Part shown: piece by piece, positions 1-9,161 of the stretch | Layout of the letters: each line of letters starts with the position of its first letter | How positions within the stretch are numbered: position 1 is the stretch's first letter | From: Salicibibacter cibi | GTDB lineage: Bacteria > Bacillota > Bacilli > Bacillales > Marinococcaceae | Reading direction: 5' to 3' | NCBI RefSeq assembly: GCF_016495865.1 | Contig: NZ_CP054706.1 | Location: forward strand, 2,170,001-2,234,000 | Length of the DNA stretch: 64,000 nt | The notes under the pieces: generated by a model | What the model was told of the DNA's origin: nothing | The model's database searches: none | Seen by the model: only the letters and a program-made list of their open reading frames with translations | Translations under genes and position numbers: made by a program

Positions 1-379
1 TCAACCCTTCCTCTTTATTTCTAGGATCGAAACTGCTGTTACAAATAAAACGTCCCGGATAACGTTGTGATAACTCCAAATCATTTTCTACCGAACCAAA
101 TGGCTCCCGATAAAAATCAGTTAATGGTACCGGTTGAAATATTGCCATATCAGCATAGCCACGGTTAAAAACATCGTCTATCAACCTGTTATGATCTGGC
201 TTTAAAAAATCATCGTAATCCCAAATATATTCTGGTGGAGATAGATTCCGTTGGTAATTATAAAAACAATCGATAAACTGCTTCCCATAATCATTTAGTT
301 GATTTTCTCGGCTAGCATTCCAGTTGTGAATATGGGCGTCAATGATAAACAATTCATGGCCTGATTTTGTACGAAACAT
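1..379 (-). CDS. Amidohydrolase-type TIM-barrel hydrolase, N-terminal part
   Basis: The first 126 residues are visible; the gene runs off the left edge. It starts at an ATG (379) preceded by AGGAGG at good spacing, 26 nt after the stop of the PfpI-family gene, so the two form an operon. Residues 12-19 read FIIDAHIH, the Asp-x-His-x-His metal-binding strand at the start of amidohydrolase (Amidohydro_2) barrels. The following sequence (DMAIFQPVPLTDFY, then a stretch ending NSSFDPRN) also fits that superfamily, whose members hydrolyse or decarboxylate carbonyl substrates. The substrate cannot be told. It probably shares the sigma-54 promoter upstream of the PfpI gene. Confidence 0.7.
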   Translation of the reverse strand, partial: MFRTKSGHELFIIDAHIHNWNASRENQLNDYGKQFIDCFYNYQRNLSPPEYIWDYDDFLKPDHNRLIDDVFNRGYADMAIFQPVPLTDFYREPFGSVENDLELSQRYPGRFICNSSFDPRNKEEGL

Positions 380-405
380 GATAAAATCCTCCTGATATTA
401 AAATT

Positions 406-972
406 TTATACCCTTTCCGGTATCTTTTTTACCTTTTTAATGAATTCTTTCATGATTGCCGGTAAATCCGGCCAGGCATGACCTGAAACGAGATTACCGT
501 CGACATAATTCATCTTGTTTACATACTCAGCTCCCATGCTTTCTACCTCGGGCTTGCAAGCCTGATATGCAGTCATTTTTCGACCCTTTACAACATCCGC
601 AATAGGAGTAAAAACAAGACTACCATGACACATGACTGCAATTGGCTTTTCTGTCTCGAAAAAGTGTCTTACAATGTTTTGAAGTTCCCCATCCATACGA
701 ATGTGTTCAGGAGCTCTGCCGCCAGGAATTATTAAAGCATCAAATTCATTTTCCACAATGTCTGAAAAAGCAAGCGTCGCATCAATGCCATAACCTTTCT
801 TTTCGGTATAGGTGTCCCAGTCCTCAAAATCATGAATAACTGTGTGAAGCTTTTTGACTGAACCTGCTGCAATGTGCGGTTCAAAATCTTCTTCTAAACA
901 TCTAAAATAGGGATAATAAACTTCTAATGATTCAACTGCATCGCCCGTGACAATAAGAACTTTTTTTGACAT
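406..972 (-). CDS. DJ-1/PfpI family protein
   Basis: A 188-residue protein of usual DJ-1/PfpI length. Glutamates near residues 14-17 and the nucleophile elbow AVMCHGS (Cys115-His116) are present, as is the IIPGGRAPE stretch typical of the class I glutamine amidotransferase-like fold. Family members are deglycases, chaperones, isonitrile hydratases or proteases, so the reaction cannot be assigned. AGGAGGG stands seven nucleotides before the ATG. It is the first gene of a two-gene operon with the amidohydrolase. Upstream lie a cre-like site, a sigma-54-type promoter and an inverted repeat next to a divergent-function activator gene, which suggests inducible, carbon-repressed expression. Confidence 0.85.
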   Translation of the reverse strand: MSKKVLIVTGDAVESLEVYYPYFRCLEEDFEPHIAAGSVKKLHTVIHDFEDWDTYTEKKGYGIDATLAFSDIVENEFDALIIPGGRAPEHIRMDGELQNIVRHFFETEKPIAVMCHGSLVFTPIADVVKGRKMTAYQACKPEVESMGAEYVNKMNYVDGNLVSGHAWPDLPAIMKEFIKKVKKIPERV

Positions 973-993
973 GAAGAATCCCTCCTATTTTAA

Positions 994-1007
994 TTTAAGC
1001 GCTTACA
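994..1007 (-). promoter_or_regulatory. Putative cre site (CcpA)
   Basis: On the minus strand TGTAAGCGCTTAAA matches the cre consensus TGWAANCGNTNWCA at 13 of 14 positions. It lies between the -24/-12 promoter and the PfpI gene start, where CcpA binding would block elongation. The match is direct; the function is inferred. Confidence 0.55.
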
Positions 1008-1038
1008 ATATTGGTTACTTGCGCTTTTCTTGTTAATA

Positions 1039-1054
1039 TGCAATTTTCATGCCG
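1039..1054 (-). promoter_or_regulatory. Sigma-54 (-24/-12) promoter of the PfpI-amidohydrolase operon
   Basis: The minus strand reads CGGCATGAAAATTGCA, matching the sigma-54 consensus TGGCAC-N5-TTGCA, with exactly ten bases between the GG of -24 and the GC of -12. It sits about 70 nt upstream of the PfpI start and next to a sigma-54 activator gene. Confidence 0.7.
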
Positions 1055-1119
1055 ACAATAACTAACTCTTTATAGTCAGGCATTCGATAAATTTCTATCT
1101 TATATATTGAAGCGAGAAT

Positions 1120-1154
1120 GTATCATTTTGAGTCATTTAATCTCATTTTGATAC
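1120..1154. promoter_or_regulatory. Imperfect inverted repeat, likely activator binding site (UAS)
   Basis: GTATCATTTTGAG and CTCATTTTGATAC flank a nine-base spacer. As an inverted repeat the arms agree at 10 of 13 positions. It lies 70-110 bp upstream of the -24/-12 promoter, the usual place for an enhancer of a sigma-54 activator, and directly beyond the stop of the activator gene. Confidence 0.5.
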
Positions 1155-1156
1155 GC

Positions 1157-3007
1157 TTATAATCCAAATTTCATTTTCCACCGATATACTGTTGCTCTAC
1201 TCACTCCCAATTGATTTGCTATCTTTGAAGCATGGCCATTATTTTGATAATAAGCTTTTATAAATATATCTTTTTTTACATCTTCAACCAGTTCTTTATC
1301 TTTAAATGAGTAGTTTTGTATATCTTCGTCAATAATATTGAGGACTTCATCACGCTCTATTACAGAAGAATCACTCATGATAAGACAGCGAGAAATAATA
1401 TTTTCAAGTTCCCTTACGTTACCAGGCCAGTCGTAGTCTTTTAACAATGCCATCGCTTCAGGTGTAAAACTCCTTGCGTAGTCATTCCACTGTCTCCGGA
1501 TGACCCAAGTGACTAATTCTTCAATATCTTCTCGCCTTTCGCGTAATGGGGGAATAGGAATCCTTAGTAGATTTAATCGATAATACAAATCTTGCCGAAA
1601 CTCACCGTACTCCATTGCAACTTTTAAGTCCTTATTCGTAGCTGAAATGATACGAATATCGACCGATATGGCATGATTGGCACCTAAACGAGTAACCATT
1701 TGTTCCTGAAGCACACGCAAGAGATTGATTTGCATATCCGGTGTCATTTCACCTATTTCATCAAGAAAAAGTGTACCTCCGTTTGCAATCTCAAATTTTC
1801 CAGGTTTTCCATCTTTCCATCCGCCTGTAAATGTCCCTCCTTCGTAACCGAAAAGTTCACTTTCTAACAGAGTACGTGGCAATGCCGCACAATTAACAAC
1901 AACAAAAGGACCATTATGGCGGTGACTTAAATTATGAATGCTATGTGCAACGATCTCTTTTCCACTTCCTGTTTCCCCCAACAAAAGGACCGTAGCATCT
2001 GAACGGGCTATTCGATCAATTTTATTACGTAATCGACTCATGAGTTCACTTCTACCCTTAAGAGATTGTATTGATCGATAAGCTTCATTCCCCTCCACGC
2101 TACGTGCCAGACGATGAATTTGGTTGACTTCACGAAATGTTACTACAATTGTCGTGTAATTCGCTATATTCGAAACTGGTTTCACCTGTAATAAACATGA
2201 TCTTCCTGTATTTAATGCCATTGCTTGTTCATTTTTCAGGGTGGAGAAAGTGCGCATAGCTTCTAGAAGTTTTGAATCGTCAAAAATGTCGCTCACCTTT
2301 TGACCTAACAATGATTTCGAAGTGGTTCCTAATATAGTGGCCGCTCTTTCATTTGTATTTATAATTCTAGTAGATTGGTTAACGACCAATACACCATCTT
2401 CGATCACATCAAGCAACATGCTCAGAGTATGATTTATCTGATTACTCTCAGAGATCTTATGATTTAGAGCATATTGCCGCTCTATAGCTTTTGCTGCTGA
2501 GACTACCATTCCAAGTGTATGTTCATGTACAAGTTCGACAGGTCCGGAAACGTTTAGAATGCCACGTAGGATACCCTCTTCATCTTTGATAGGAGCTGCA
2601 GAACAAGTCATGCCATGTAAACGCTCCCAATAATGCTCTTTGCCTATGACTTGATTTGATTGCCGTTCATGAACCACAAGCCCAATAGCGCTTGTCCCAG
2701 TAACATCTTCACTCCAAATACGTCCAGATTGCAGCTTATATTTTTGAATGAAAGATTCAGTTGAAGGATCATTAAATACTTTAATCACAACACCTTCTTC
2801 AGTGGTCAAAAGGGTCAGGAATCCAGTGCCATATACTATATCGTGTAAGTCCTGAATTATTGGAGCAGCAACACTCAGTAGGCCATCATGTGATTTTTTT
2901 AGTTTTTCGAATTGAGGAGCGGTCATTCGTTTTTCCATTTCTTCTTGAAAGCGGTCTAAACCGGCTTTTTCACATCTATTCCATGAACGTTCAATAGTTT
3001 CTCTCAT
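1157..3007 (-). CDS. Sigma-54-dependent transcriptional activator (AcoR-like: GAF-PAS-AAA+-Fis)
   Basis: A 616-residue enhancer-binding protein. An N-terminal GAF-type sensor (about 50-190) and a PAS domain (about 200-300) precede an AAA+ sigma-54 interaction domain: Walker A GETGSGKE near residue 343, Walker [10 protein letters not shown], and [12 protein letters not shown]-terminal Fis helix-turn-helix reads [19 protein letters not shown]. The architecture is that of AcoR-type regulators that sense a small metabolite through GAF. The sigma-54-contacting loop, normally GAFTGA, reads GTFTGG here (near residue 388). GAGGAGG precedes the ATG. The gene lies immediately upstream of the promoter and inverted repeat of the PfpI operon, its most likely target. 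Confidence 0.9.
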   Translation of the reverse strand: MRETIERSWNRCEKAGLDRFQEEMEKRMTAPQFEKLKKSHDGLLSVAAPIIQDLHDIVYGTGFLTLLTTEEGVVIKVFNDPSTESFIQKYKLQSGRIWSEDVTGTSAIGLVVHERQSNQVIGKEHYWERLHGMTCSAAPIKDEEGILRGILNVSGPVELVHEHTLGMVVSAAKAIERQYALNHKISESNQINHTLSMLLDVIEDGVLVVNQSTRIINTNERAATILGTTSKSLLGQKVSDIFDDSKLLEAMRTFSTLKNEQAMALNTGRSCLLQVKPVSNIANYTTIVVTFREVNQIHRLARSVEGNEAYRSIQSLKGRSELMSRLRNKIDRIARSDATVLLLGETGSGKEIVAHSIHNLSHRHNGPFVVVNCAALPRTLLESELFGYEGGTFTGGWKDGKPGKFEIANGGTLFLDEIGEMTPDMQINLLRVLQEQMVTRLGANHAISVDIRIISATNKDLKVAMEYGEFRQDLYYRLNLLRIPIPPLRERREDIEELVTWVIRRQWNDYARSFTPEAMALLKDYDWPGNVRELENIISRCLIMSDSSVIERDEVLNIIDEDIQNYSFKDKELVEDVKKDIFIKAYYQNNGHASKIANQLGVSRATVYRWKMKFGL

Positions 3008-3218
3008 GTATTTACCTCCTCGCCTAAATGACCAGATATCTTTTCCAGTTATTGTGGGGTCATTATAACACGCTCATTATTAGTTCTTGCCATCGAAAAA
3101 GACTGAACAATCACTACAACCTTCCCCCATTTAATGATATAATGAGAGTGTAACTGCTTCCCTGCATTACATACGTTTTTTTATTCCAAATACCTTAACA
3201 CCGTAAGGAGTGTCACGC

Positions 3219-4106
3219 ATGCAACAAAAGCAATTTGAACAAATCCAAAATGGGAATGGGTTTATCGCAGCACTTGACCAGAGTGGCGGCAGTACGCCAA
3301 AAGCACTGGCCCTATATGGCATTTCGGAAGACGAGTATACGAACAAAGATGAGATGTTCGATTTAGTCCACGAGATGCGAACACGCATCATCACCTCCCC
3401 TTCCTTTGATTCCGAGCATATCCTCGGCGCCATTCTGTTTGAGCAAACGATGGACCGAAAAATCGACGATATGTACACAGCCGATTACTTGGCTGAAAAA
3501 AAGGGCGTTGTTCCTTTTCTGAAAGTGGATAAAGGCCTTGCCGAGGAGTCAAATGGCGTGCAGATGATGAAGCCGATCCACGACTTGGATGAAATATTGA
3601 AACGGGCGAATGAACGGAATATATTTGGAACCAAAATGCGCTCCGTGATTAAGGAAGCCAGTCCGGAAGGCATCAAAGCTGTGGTTGATCAGCAGTTCGA
3701 GATTGGCAAAAAGATTATTGAAGCAGGACTCGTTCCGATTATCGAACCGGAAGTGGATATTAACAGTCCGGAAAAAGAAAAATGTGAGGAAATATTAAAG
3801 GCGGAAATTCACAGCCACCTCGATCAACTCGGCCAAGACGATCTCGTGATGTTAAAGCTGACAATTCCAACCGTCGCAAACACGTACAAGGAACTGATTG
3901 ACCATCCAAATGTCGTGCGTGTTGTCGCTCTGTCCGGCGGTTACCCGACCGACGAAGCGAATGACAAACTGACCGATAACAAGAACCTCATCGCCAGTTT
4001 CTCCCGAGCGCTCACCCAAGATTTGAATGTCAATCAAACTGCTGATGAATTTAATGACACGCTTCAAAAAGCGGTAGACTCTATTTATCGAGCTTCTATT
4101 ACGTAA
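3219..4106 (+). CDS. fda: Class I fructose-bisphosphate aldolase (Fda type)
   Basis: A 295-residue protein closely resembling staphylococcal-type class I aldolase (about 296 residues). It shows the N-terminal [17 protein letters not shown] motif, [11 protein letters not shown], and the Schiff-base lysine Lys213 in VMLKLTIPT, then VVALSGGY. It cleaves fructose-1,6-bisphosphate to DHAP and glyceraldehyde-3-phosphate (or the reverse) without a metal. I chose ATG 3219 because AAGGAG (3205-3210) lies eight nucleotides upstream; a GTG at 3210 overlaps the ribosome binding site. It is a single gene, with a TATAAT at 3138-3143 upstream and a strong terminator directly downstream. Confidence 0.93.
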   Translation: MQQKQFEQIQNGNGFIAALDQSGGSTPKALALYGISEDEYTNKDEMFDLVHEMRTRIITSPSFDSEHILGAILFEQTMDRKIDDMYTADYLAEKKGVVPFLKVDKGLAEESNGVQMMKPIHDLDEILKRANERNIFGTKMRSVIKEASPEGIKAVVDQQFEIGKKIIEAGLVPIIEPEVDINSPEKEKCEEILKAEIHSHLDQLGQDDLVMLKLTIPTVANTYKELIDHPNVVRVVALSGGYPTDEANDKLTDNKNLIASFSRALTQDLNVNQTADEFNDTLQKAVDSIYRASIT

Positions 4107-4110
4107 AGAT

Positions 4111-4154
4111 ATCAAAAGCACCCGGGGCCAAAGTGTACCCCGGGTGCTTTTGAT
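4111..4154 (+). terminator. Rho-independent terminator of fda
   Basis: A perfect 17-bp inverted repeat (ATCAAAAGCACCCGGGG and its complement) with a ten-base loop starts four bases after the aldolase stop. The T tract lies inside the right arm. Confidence 0.85.
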
Positions 4155-4180
4155 AAAACGAGGATCGAACGAAATATGCA

Positions 4181-4468
4181 GGGATTGCTGAATAACATGC
4201 AGCTATCAGCCGAAGCCAGGATGCCGCTTCCATGGCTTCGCTTTCCGTGGACGAACGGTCAAGCCTCCTCGCGCAAAAACCGGCGCTGCGGGGGCTTGAC
4301 GCGTCCGTTTTTCCGCTGGAGTCTCGCCATTGCAGCACCGTCCCTCCGTACGTTGCCGGAAGTGCAAGGGTTTTTTTGCTTATAGGATGGATTTCCTTGC
4401 ACCCAGCTTTGACAACACCAACGGAAAAATGCTTATGTGCCAGGCTTTTTCCGTTATTCAGCAGTCCC
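4181..4468. repeat. MITE-like element, long form (GGGAWTGCTGAA inverted ends)
   Basis: The ends GGGATTGCTGAATAAC and GTTATTCAGCAGTCCC are inverted with one mismatch. The flanks are TATGCA and TATGTA, a probable decayed 6-bp target duplication. The same ends, the internal TTCCATGGCTTCGCTTTCC and the CTTATGTGCCAG segment recur in the short copy at 44073-44193. No protein is encoded; the open frames across it carry no recognisable domain. Confidence 0.7.
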
Positions 4469-4690
4469 TATGTAGCTGGATAGATCGTGATAGCCCCGAA
4501 ACCAGCGATTTCTTCTTTTTGAGTCCGCCCTCCATACCCGATCGTTTCCCAATCTTGAAACCCGTCACATGCTCACTCCCCTGTCATTTCTTTTCATTAC
4601 ACAATTATAACTTCGAGGTAGAATTATTTTGCGCCACCTTTAAAATCCAGCTACAATTGGCGAAGGTAGGGAAAATAAGGAGTGAACCTT

Positions 4691-5548
4691 TTGATTCGGC
4701 AATTGCACGTTGAAGATTTACCTCGGTATAAAAAAATGAACACGGGGATCGAAGATGACTACATCCTGGCAATATTTGATCGTTTAGTAACCGGAAATCA
4801 TCGACTTTATGGGCTATTTATAGATGGCGAGCTTATCAGTACAGGTGGTTATACCGTTTATGCAAACCGCTATGCCATGCTTGGAAGACTTCGGAGTAAC
4901 CAATCCGTGCAAAGACAAAACTTTTCCACAAAGCTAATGACCTATGTGATCGAACAGGCATGGGAGCATCCGGAAATCCAGTGGGTCGGCGCGAATACCC
5001 AAGAACATAATACGCCTGCGCAACGTGTGCTTGAAAAGCTGGGCTTAACGCCACAAACCACATTATTTAATGCCACAACCGACAATGTAACTTCACTGGA
5101 ATCGGGCAGCGAACCTTGGCTGCCGATCGATGATTTAAAAAAGAAGCGGGAATGGCTAGAAAAAACCTATATTCAATCGGCTAAAGTTTTTCCTTTCGAA
5201 TGCTATTATCCCTTTCCCGCGTCACCGGCGTTATTTTCAGATAACCTTTTACAAAACTGGTCTTTTTATGAAAATAAAAGCCAAACGCGATTCTTCATCG
5301 CAAAAACCGATCAGAAAAAATATCATTACTTGCATGTCGTTTACCCATGGAGCGATCTATGGTCTCAAAATGGTTTATGGGAGACCGTTTCTACTGAATA
5401 CCACACGTTGAAAAAACAAACGGGGGAAGACACCTACGTATGGACCGATCTCACCAAAGAAGAAGTTAACCTTCTCCCGGACAACCATCCATTCGCGCTC
5501 CCCTCCCCTTGGATTTTGTACGGGATGGAGCGGGGTGTCACCGTTTAG
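4691..5548 (+). CDS. GNAT family N-acetyltransferase
   Basis: About 285 residues. The first ~140 look like a GNAT domain: LIRQLHVEDLPRYKKM at the start, a core strand with GLFIDGELISTGGYTVY, then an acetyl-CoA-binding region (NFSTKLMTYVIEQAW) and ANTQEHNTPAQRVLEKLG, typical of the last GNAT helix. The C-terminal half is a less conserved extension ending in SPWILYGMERG. The acceptor substrate is unknown. I prefer the TTG at 4691, eight nucleotides after AAGGAG; the in-frame GTG at 4682 overlaps the ribosome binding site. It is monocistronic between two repeat elements. Confidence 0.75.
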   Translation: MIRQLHVEDLPRYKKMNTGIEDDYILAIFDRLVTGNHRLYGLFIDGELISTGGYTVYANRYAMLGRLRSNQSVQRQNFSTKLMTYVIEQAWEHPEIQWVGANTQEHNTPAQRVLEKLGLTPQTTLFNATTDNVTSLESGSEPWLPIDDLKKKREWLEKTYIQSAKVFPFECYYPFPASPALFSDNLLQNWSFYENKSQTRFFIAKTDQKKYHYLHVVYPWSDLWSQNGLWETVSTEYHTLKKQTGEDTYVWTDLTKEEVNLLPDNHPFALPSPWILYGMERGVTV

Positions 5549-5692
5549 TCGAGTCGGGCAAAGGTATCCGTTGATCCGGGAAACAAAAGGGGTTGCCGCT
5601 GAGCAGCTCTTTTTTTCTTCCTTCAACGTCCAAATCCAGCTGCCCCCTCAATGTTTCCGTAAATATTTATCATCATTTTCATTTACAATTTA

Positions 5693-5939
5693 GGGTCAAC
5701 ACTAAAATCAATGGTTGATATTCGTGATTAAATATGGTTATACCACTAGCGAGCGAAGGAAAAACACGTAGACTCCTGTGGGAAAGCGCAGGGCGAAGAC
5801 CCCGCAGGAAAAAAGCGAACTTCTTTTTTTCCGAGGAGGCTGAGCTCGGGGCCCACGGAAAGCGTAGGGTTTTTCCGTAGCGGTCACTACCAATCATAAT
5901 TGCCCCTAGTTTGTCAGCCATAGATTTTGGTGAAGAGCC
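5693..5939. mobile_element. ISL3-like MITE, uninterrupted copy
   Basis: This 247-bp non-coding element has imperfect 26-bp terminal inverted repeats (20 of 26 identical; one end begins GGGTCAACACTAAAATCAAT, the other, inverted, GGCTCTTCACCAAAATCTAT). It is flanked by perfect 8-bp direct repeats ACAATTTA (5685-5692 and 5940-5947). GGCTCTT-type ends with 8-bp duplications are the mark of ISL3-family elements. A second copy, inverted and interrupted, lies at 43863-44235. The interior forms a long GC-rich palindrome. Confidence 0.85.
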
Positions 5940-6040
5940 ACAATTTATACATTAATAATTAAAATTTATAGTATAATATGAGCATATAAAAACAACTATT
6001 TCCTTGAATGTGCTCATTTTTTCCCCATCAAGAGGTACAT

Positions 6041-7246
6041 ATGAAAAAAATGGTATTATTTGTCGGAAGATGGCGAGAAAATTGGTCCATATACGGAAGA
6101 CGACATGCTTCATTTTTACAATGATCACATCATTCGAATGGACACCTACGTTTGGCAAGAAGGGCTCCCAGAATGGAACTATTTTCAAGAATCCTTATAC
6201 ATCGATAACACTAGACAGGCTGATTACACAGCTAAAAGTGTCTTTGATCAAGCAACGACACGCGTGAATCAAATGGTCGGTGAAGAAGGGGCGATGAATG
6301 TCCAACTTCGCGATGTGTTTTCCGAGGTTTTCAATAAGCATTCAAAAGAAGAAGCTGAAAAGCTGTTTATCGCGGGAACTGCCGCAACCACTCCCAGAGA
6401 AGAAGAGATTTCTGCCATGTGGCCAAAGCCGTGGCTGTTTTCCCGTGTGTTTTTCACCTTGATCGTCACTTATATTATCCTTTTTTACAGCGCGTCTTTA
6501 TTTTATAACCCTATTTTATTCTCCGGATTGATGATTATAGGGTCATTCGCCGTGCCTTTTTCGCTTATGATCTTTTTTTGGGAGATGAACGCGCCACGAA
6601 ATATTAGTTTGTTTGAGATTGTAAAAATGTTCTTTGTCGGCGGCGTGCTTTCATTATTCCTTACATTGATCTTATTCAATTGGTTTTCAATCGAGAATTT
6701 GGGTTTCTTCGAAGTCTTTATGGTAGGCATTATCGAAGAAGTCGGTAAGTTGGTAATCATCGGGTATTTTATTTATAAACTAAATACGCATTATGTGCTG
6801 AACGGCTTGTTAATTGGCGCAACGATCGGCGCCACTTTCGCTGCTTTTGAGACTTCCGGGTATGCAATGAACGCCTTTATGATGTTGGGAGATGGGGCAA
6901 TGATCGATGTCTTATTTAACCGAGCTTGGTCGTCGATCGGTGCCCATACTGTATGAGGAGCCATTTCTGGGGGGCACTCGCGCTCGTCAAAAACGCTGAT
7001 CCATTAAGAACCGATCACTTTACGGATCCAACGTTTGTTAAATTATTTGCAGTACCCATCATTTTGCACGTTGCTTGGAACGGATCCCTGGCTCTCTTTG
7101 ACCAAACGCTATTCCTACTTGCCCTCATTGTCATTGCCTGGGTATTTGTTTTCTCTATCATCAACGCGGGGCTAAAACAAATCTCACGCGGCAACTCACA
7201 GAGGCTGATGGACTCACGTTCGGAGCACCAAGCGGGGGTGAGTTAG
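6041..7246 (+). pseudogene. PrsW-family intramembrane protease with N-terminal GYF_2 domain, broken
   Basis: The reading frame is split. The natural start is ATG 6041 followed by seven A residues; with six the protein would begin MKKWYYLSEDGEKIGPYTE, a GYF_2 domain. The membrane part keeps the PrsW motifs: EEVGK (first Glu pair), FAAFETSGY, GAHTV and LHVAWN. Near 6953 a TGA stands where Trp is expected, and a run of six G at about 6969 needs seven to rejoin the downstream frame (WGALALVKN to about 7246). PrsW proteins are polytopic membrane proteases that cleave anti-sigma factors. Two or three lesions point to a pseudogene; the two homopolymer indels could be sequencing errors, the TGA less easily. 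Confidence 0.75.
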
Positions 7247-7315
7247 TTCCGGGATAAAAATCGGCAGGAGCCAAGAGCTTTCCATCCCCCTCACAACCTT
7301 CTTTCCAGATCAAAA

Positions 7316-7921
7316 TTAATTTCTTTTATATTTACGTCCCGATACCCTTGCATAAGGCACCCATGCTTTCAAGTCCCTATGATCGGGGTGTTGTTCATCA
7401 GCAATAACGTCCAAGAACTCTTCGTATCCGGTTTCTCCGCCAACATCCTCGGGCGGCGCGTTGCCATGAGCTTCAAGGCAAACCGGATAATTTTTATCAT
7501 AGTCGGTGATGACTTTTTCAGTTTCAATCCGATGCAACCAATCATCCCCGAAGTCATAGACATACTTCATCGTAGCCGGGAGGTACTCGGAAAGCTTGAA
7601 GCCATCTTCTAGTTTCACAAGAAGATCATCTTCATAAGCGAGATTCTCATTGTCACCAACGAGATTTACAATCGATTGCCCTTCTTTTCCTAAAATATAA
7701 AACTCATGCAAATACATGTTTTTCCAGCCAAAAGCCCTTTGTATAACCATGTGGACTGTATCAAAAGTCATGTTTGCGGGAACGATGATTTCACGCGAAA
7801 CTTCACGATGTTCAAGCTCGAGTGTCACCCTCAACACAGCCGCTCGACTGCTAATGATCGGTCCTACCAACGAATTTTTCCAAGTCCTTATACATTTCTT
7901 CATTGGGGTAAATATAGCCAT
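7316..7921 (-). CDS. Plasmid pRiA4b ORF-3 family domain (C-terminal half of a split gene)
   Basis: Residues from about 25 on (VLRVTLELEHREVSREI, AFGWKNMYLHEFYI, YVYDFGDDWLHRIE, NYPVCLEAHGNAPPEDVGG) are the pRiA4b ORF-3 / TnpR-like domain, of unknown biochemical function. No good ribosome binding site precedes the first ATG, and its first ~23 codons overlap the upstream gene in another frame. In related Bacillaceae the upstream domain and this one form one protein of about 360-370 residues, so the split near 7855 is best read as a frameshift. The two halves may no longer make a joined product. Confidence 0.7.
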   Translation of the reverse strand: MAIFTPMKKCIRTWKNSLVGPIISSRAAVLRVTLELEHREVSREIIVPANMTFDTVHMVIQRAFGWKNMYLHEFYILGKEGQSIVNLVGDNENLAYEDDLLVKLEDGFKLSEYLPATMKYVYDFGDDWLHRIETEKVITDYDKNYPVCLEAHGNAPPEDVGGETGYEEFLDVIADEQHPDHRDLKAWVPYARVSGRKYKRN

Positions 7922-8372
7922 TGCCGCCGTCCGTCACCAAAAGACGGCTTACTCGAATCCCTTCCTCTATTTGATGAAAAGAATCATGTTGAAGCAAATC
8001 ATCAAAAGCTTGGACCGTCTCACAAGCTTTGTTCAATCTAGTTACAGTGGTACGATTCTTTGTTTTTGAAAAAATGATTGTCCCGGCCGTCTCAAGATAT
8101 TGCTCAATAACGTCGTCTTTTATCCCCTCTTCACGGAACGTTTGGCGAATGGCATGAACAATCAACTCATTTAATTTCCGAAAATCCTTTGCCTTCAGCC
8201 CATATAAAACGACGACATAACGATTGTTATCATTCACAACAACGACGGCTTTCCTCCGATTGATCGTTATCACATTGGCATGCCAAGAAAACAGAGATGA
8301 CGCCTGATCCACGTCTGAATCCGGTTTTTCATATAATTCATCTAACAGCTTTTTCGTACATTGGATGAGCAT
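7851..8372 (-). CDS. DUF6933-like N-terminal domain of a split pRiA4b ORF-3 protein
   Basis: The start is ATG 8372 (MLIQCTKKLLDELYEKP), preceded by AAGGAG at nine nucleotides; an upstream TTG is less likely. The 173 residues contain LFSWHANVITINRRKAVVVVND and NRYVVVLYGLKAKDF, a conserved domain that usually precedes pRiA4b ORF-3 in Bacillaceae. The frame stops at TAG (7851-7853) after VGRTDH, while similarity continues at once in the next frame. I read the pair as one ancestral gene with a frameshift. Function unknown. Confidence 0.65.
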   Translation of the reverse strand: MLIQCTKKLLDELYEKPDSDVDQASSLFSWHANVITINRRKAVVVVNDNNRYVVVLYGLKAKDFRKLNELIVHAIRQTFREEGIKDDVIEQYLETAGTIIFSKTKNRTTVTRLNKACETVQAFDDLLQHDSFHQIEEGIRVSRLLVTDGGNGYIYPNEEMYKDLEKFVGRTDH

Positions 8373-8417
8373 GGGGTGGAACTCCTTTGTTTTTAATATC
8401 AACGATCTGGATTCGAC

Positions 8418-9161
8418 TCACCGGTTAATTGAAGCCGCCATTCGTACATATGTATGTCTTTTCCCGCGAATAGCTGTTGAATAATCCATGATATTTTCCG
8501 GAACGGCAATCCCATGTTCTCCGGCATCACCGATATGGTGAACATCTGCGCCAGCCATTCTATTTTGAAGAGCTAGCTGTTGAATTGTTTCCCTTGCTGC
8601 TCCTTCCTGACTTGTTCCAATTGCCGTTAATGCCAGTGCGCCTTCTTCATGGACAGTTAGAACCAACGCCTCTGTCTTGGCAAGTGTCGACCCCGGAACA
8701 CTGCCAACAGCCGGGAGAAGGATAATGTCGGCACCCGCTTGAGCAAACTCCACTACAACATTCTTACTTACAATGCCATCAACTGATTTATTTCTCACAC
8801 CAGCGCCATACATTTTTCCGGCAATAATCAAGATGTTATCGTGGAAAATATTTTTTTCCTCTCGGATTGATTTTAAAATCGCCGTGTTAGTCACACCCGT
8901 TTTCGGGTTACCGGTGAAGCAGACAAAATCCATCCCCAGTTCTTTAGCCTTGTCCAACGATTCACTGACTGCAGTACGTCCTTTTGGCAGTGTATCCAAC
9001 GTCTCTGCATGATCAGCATCAGGATCTAACGATTCCAAATTAATTCCGATCGGTCTACCAACCAATTTTTTCAATTCTGTGATATAGTGCTTCGGATTGT
9101 CCACCGAAAGCCCTTGGATGTTCGGCTGATCGACATCAAATACATTCAGAGCCTCCGCCAA
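8418..9161 (-). pseudogene. N-terminally truncated TIM-barrel protein (DUF7916 / PEP-mutase-like)
   Basis: The 247 residues resemble the part after the first ~70 residues of a ~310-residue barrel family seen in Firmicutes. The visible start, ALNVFDVDQPNIQGL, fits an internal strand (usually ..LILLN.FDV..), and no ribosome binding site precedes it. Later motifs include RPIGINLESLDP, DFVCFTGNPKTGVTN and DIILLPAVGSVPGS. Upstream DNA (9162-9700) shows no trace of the missing segment, so the 5' end was probably deleted. It lies downstream of the GntP permease and the broken dehydrogenase, in a decaying catabolic locus. The family name is from memory. Confidence 0.5.

Noticed and set aside
4176..4713. 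Plus-strand open frames over the MITE and downstream DNA
   Set aside because: They lie within a non-coding element with inverted ends, have no ribosome binding site or recognisable domain, and overlap in several frames.
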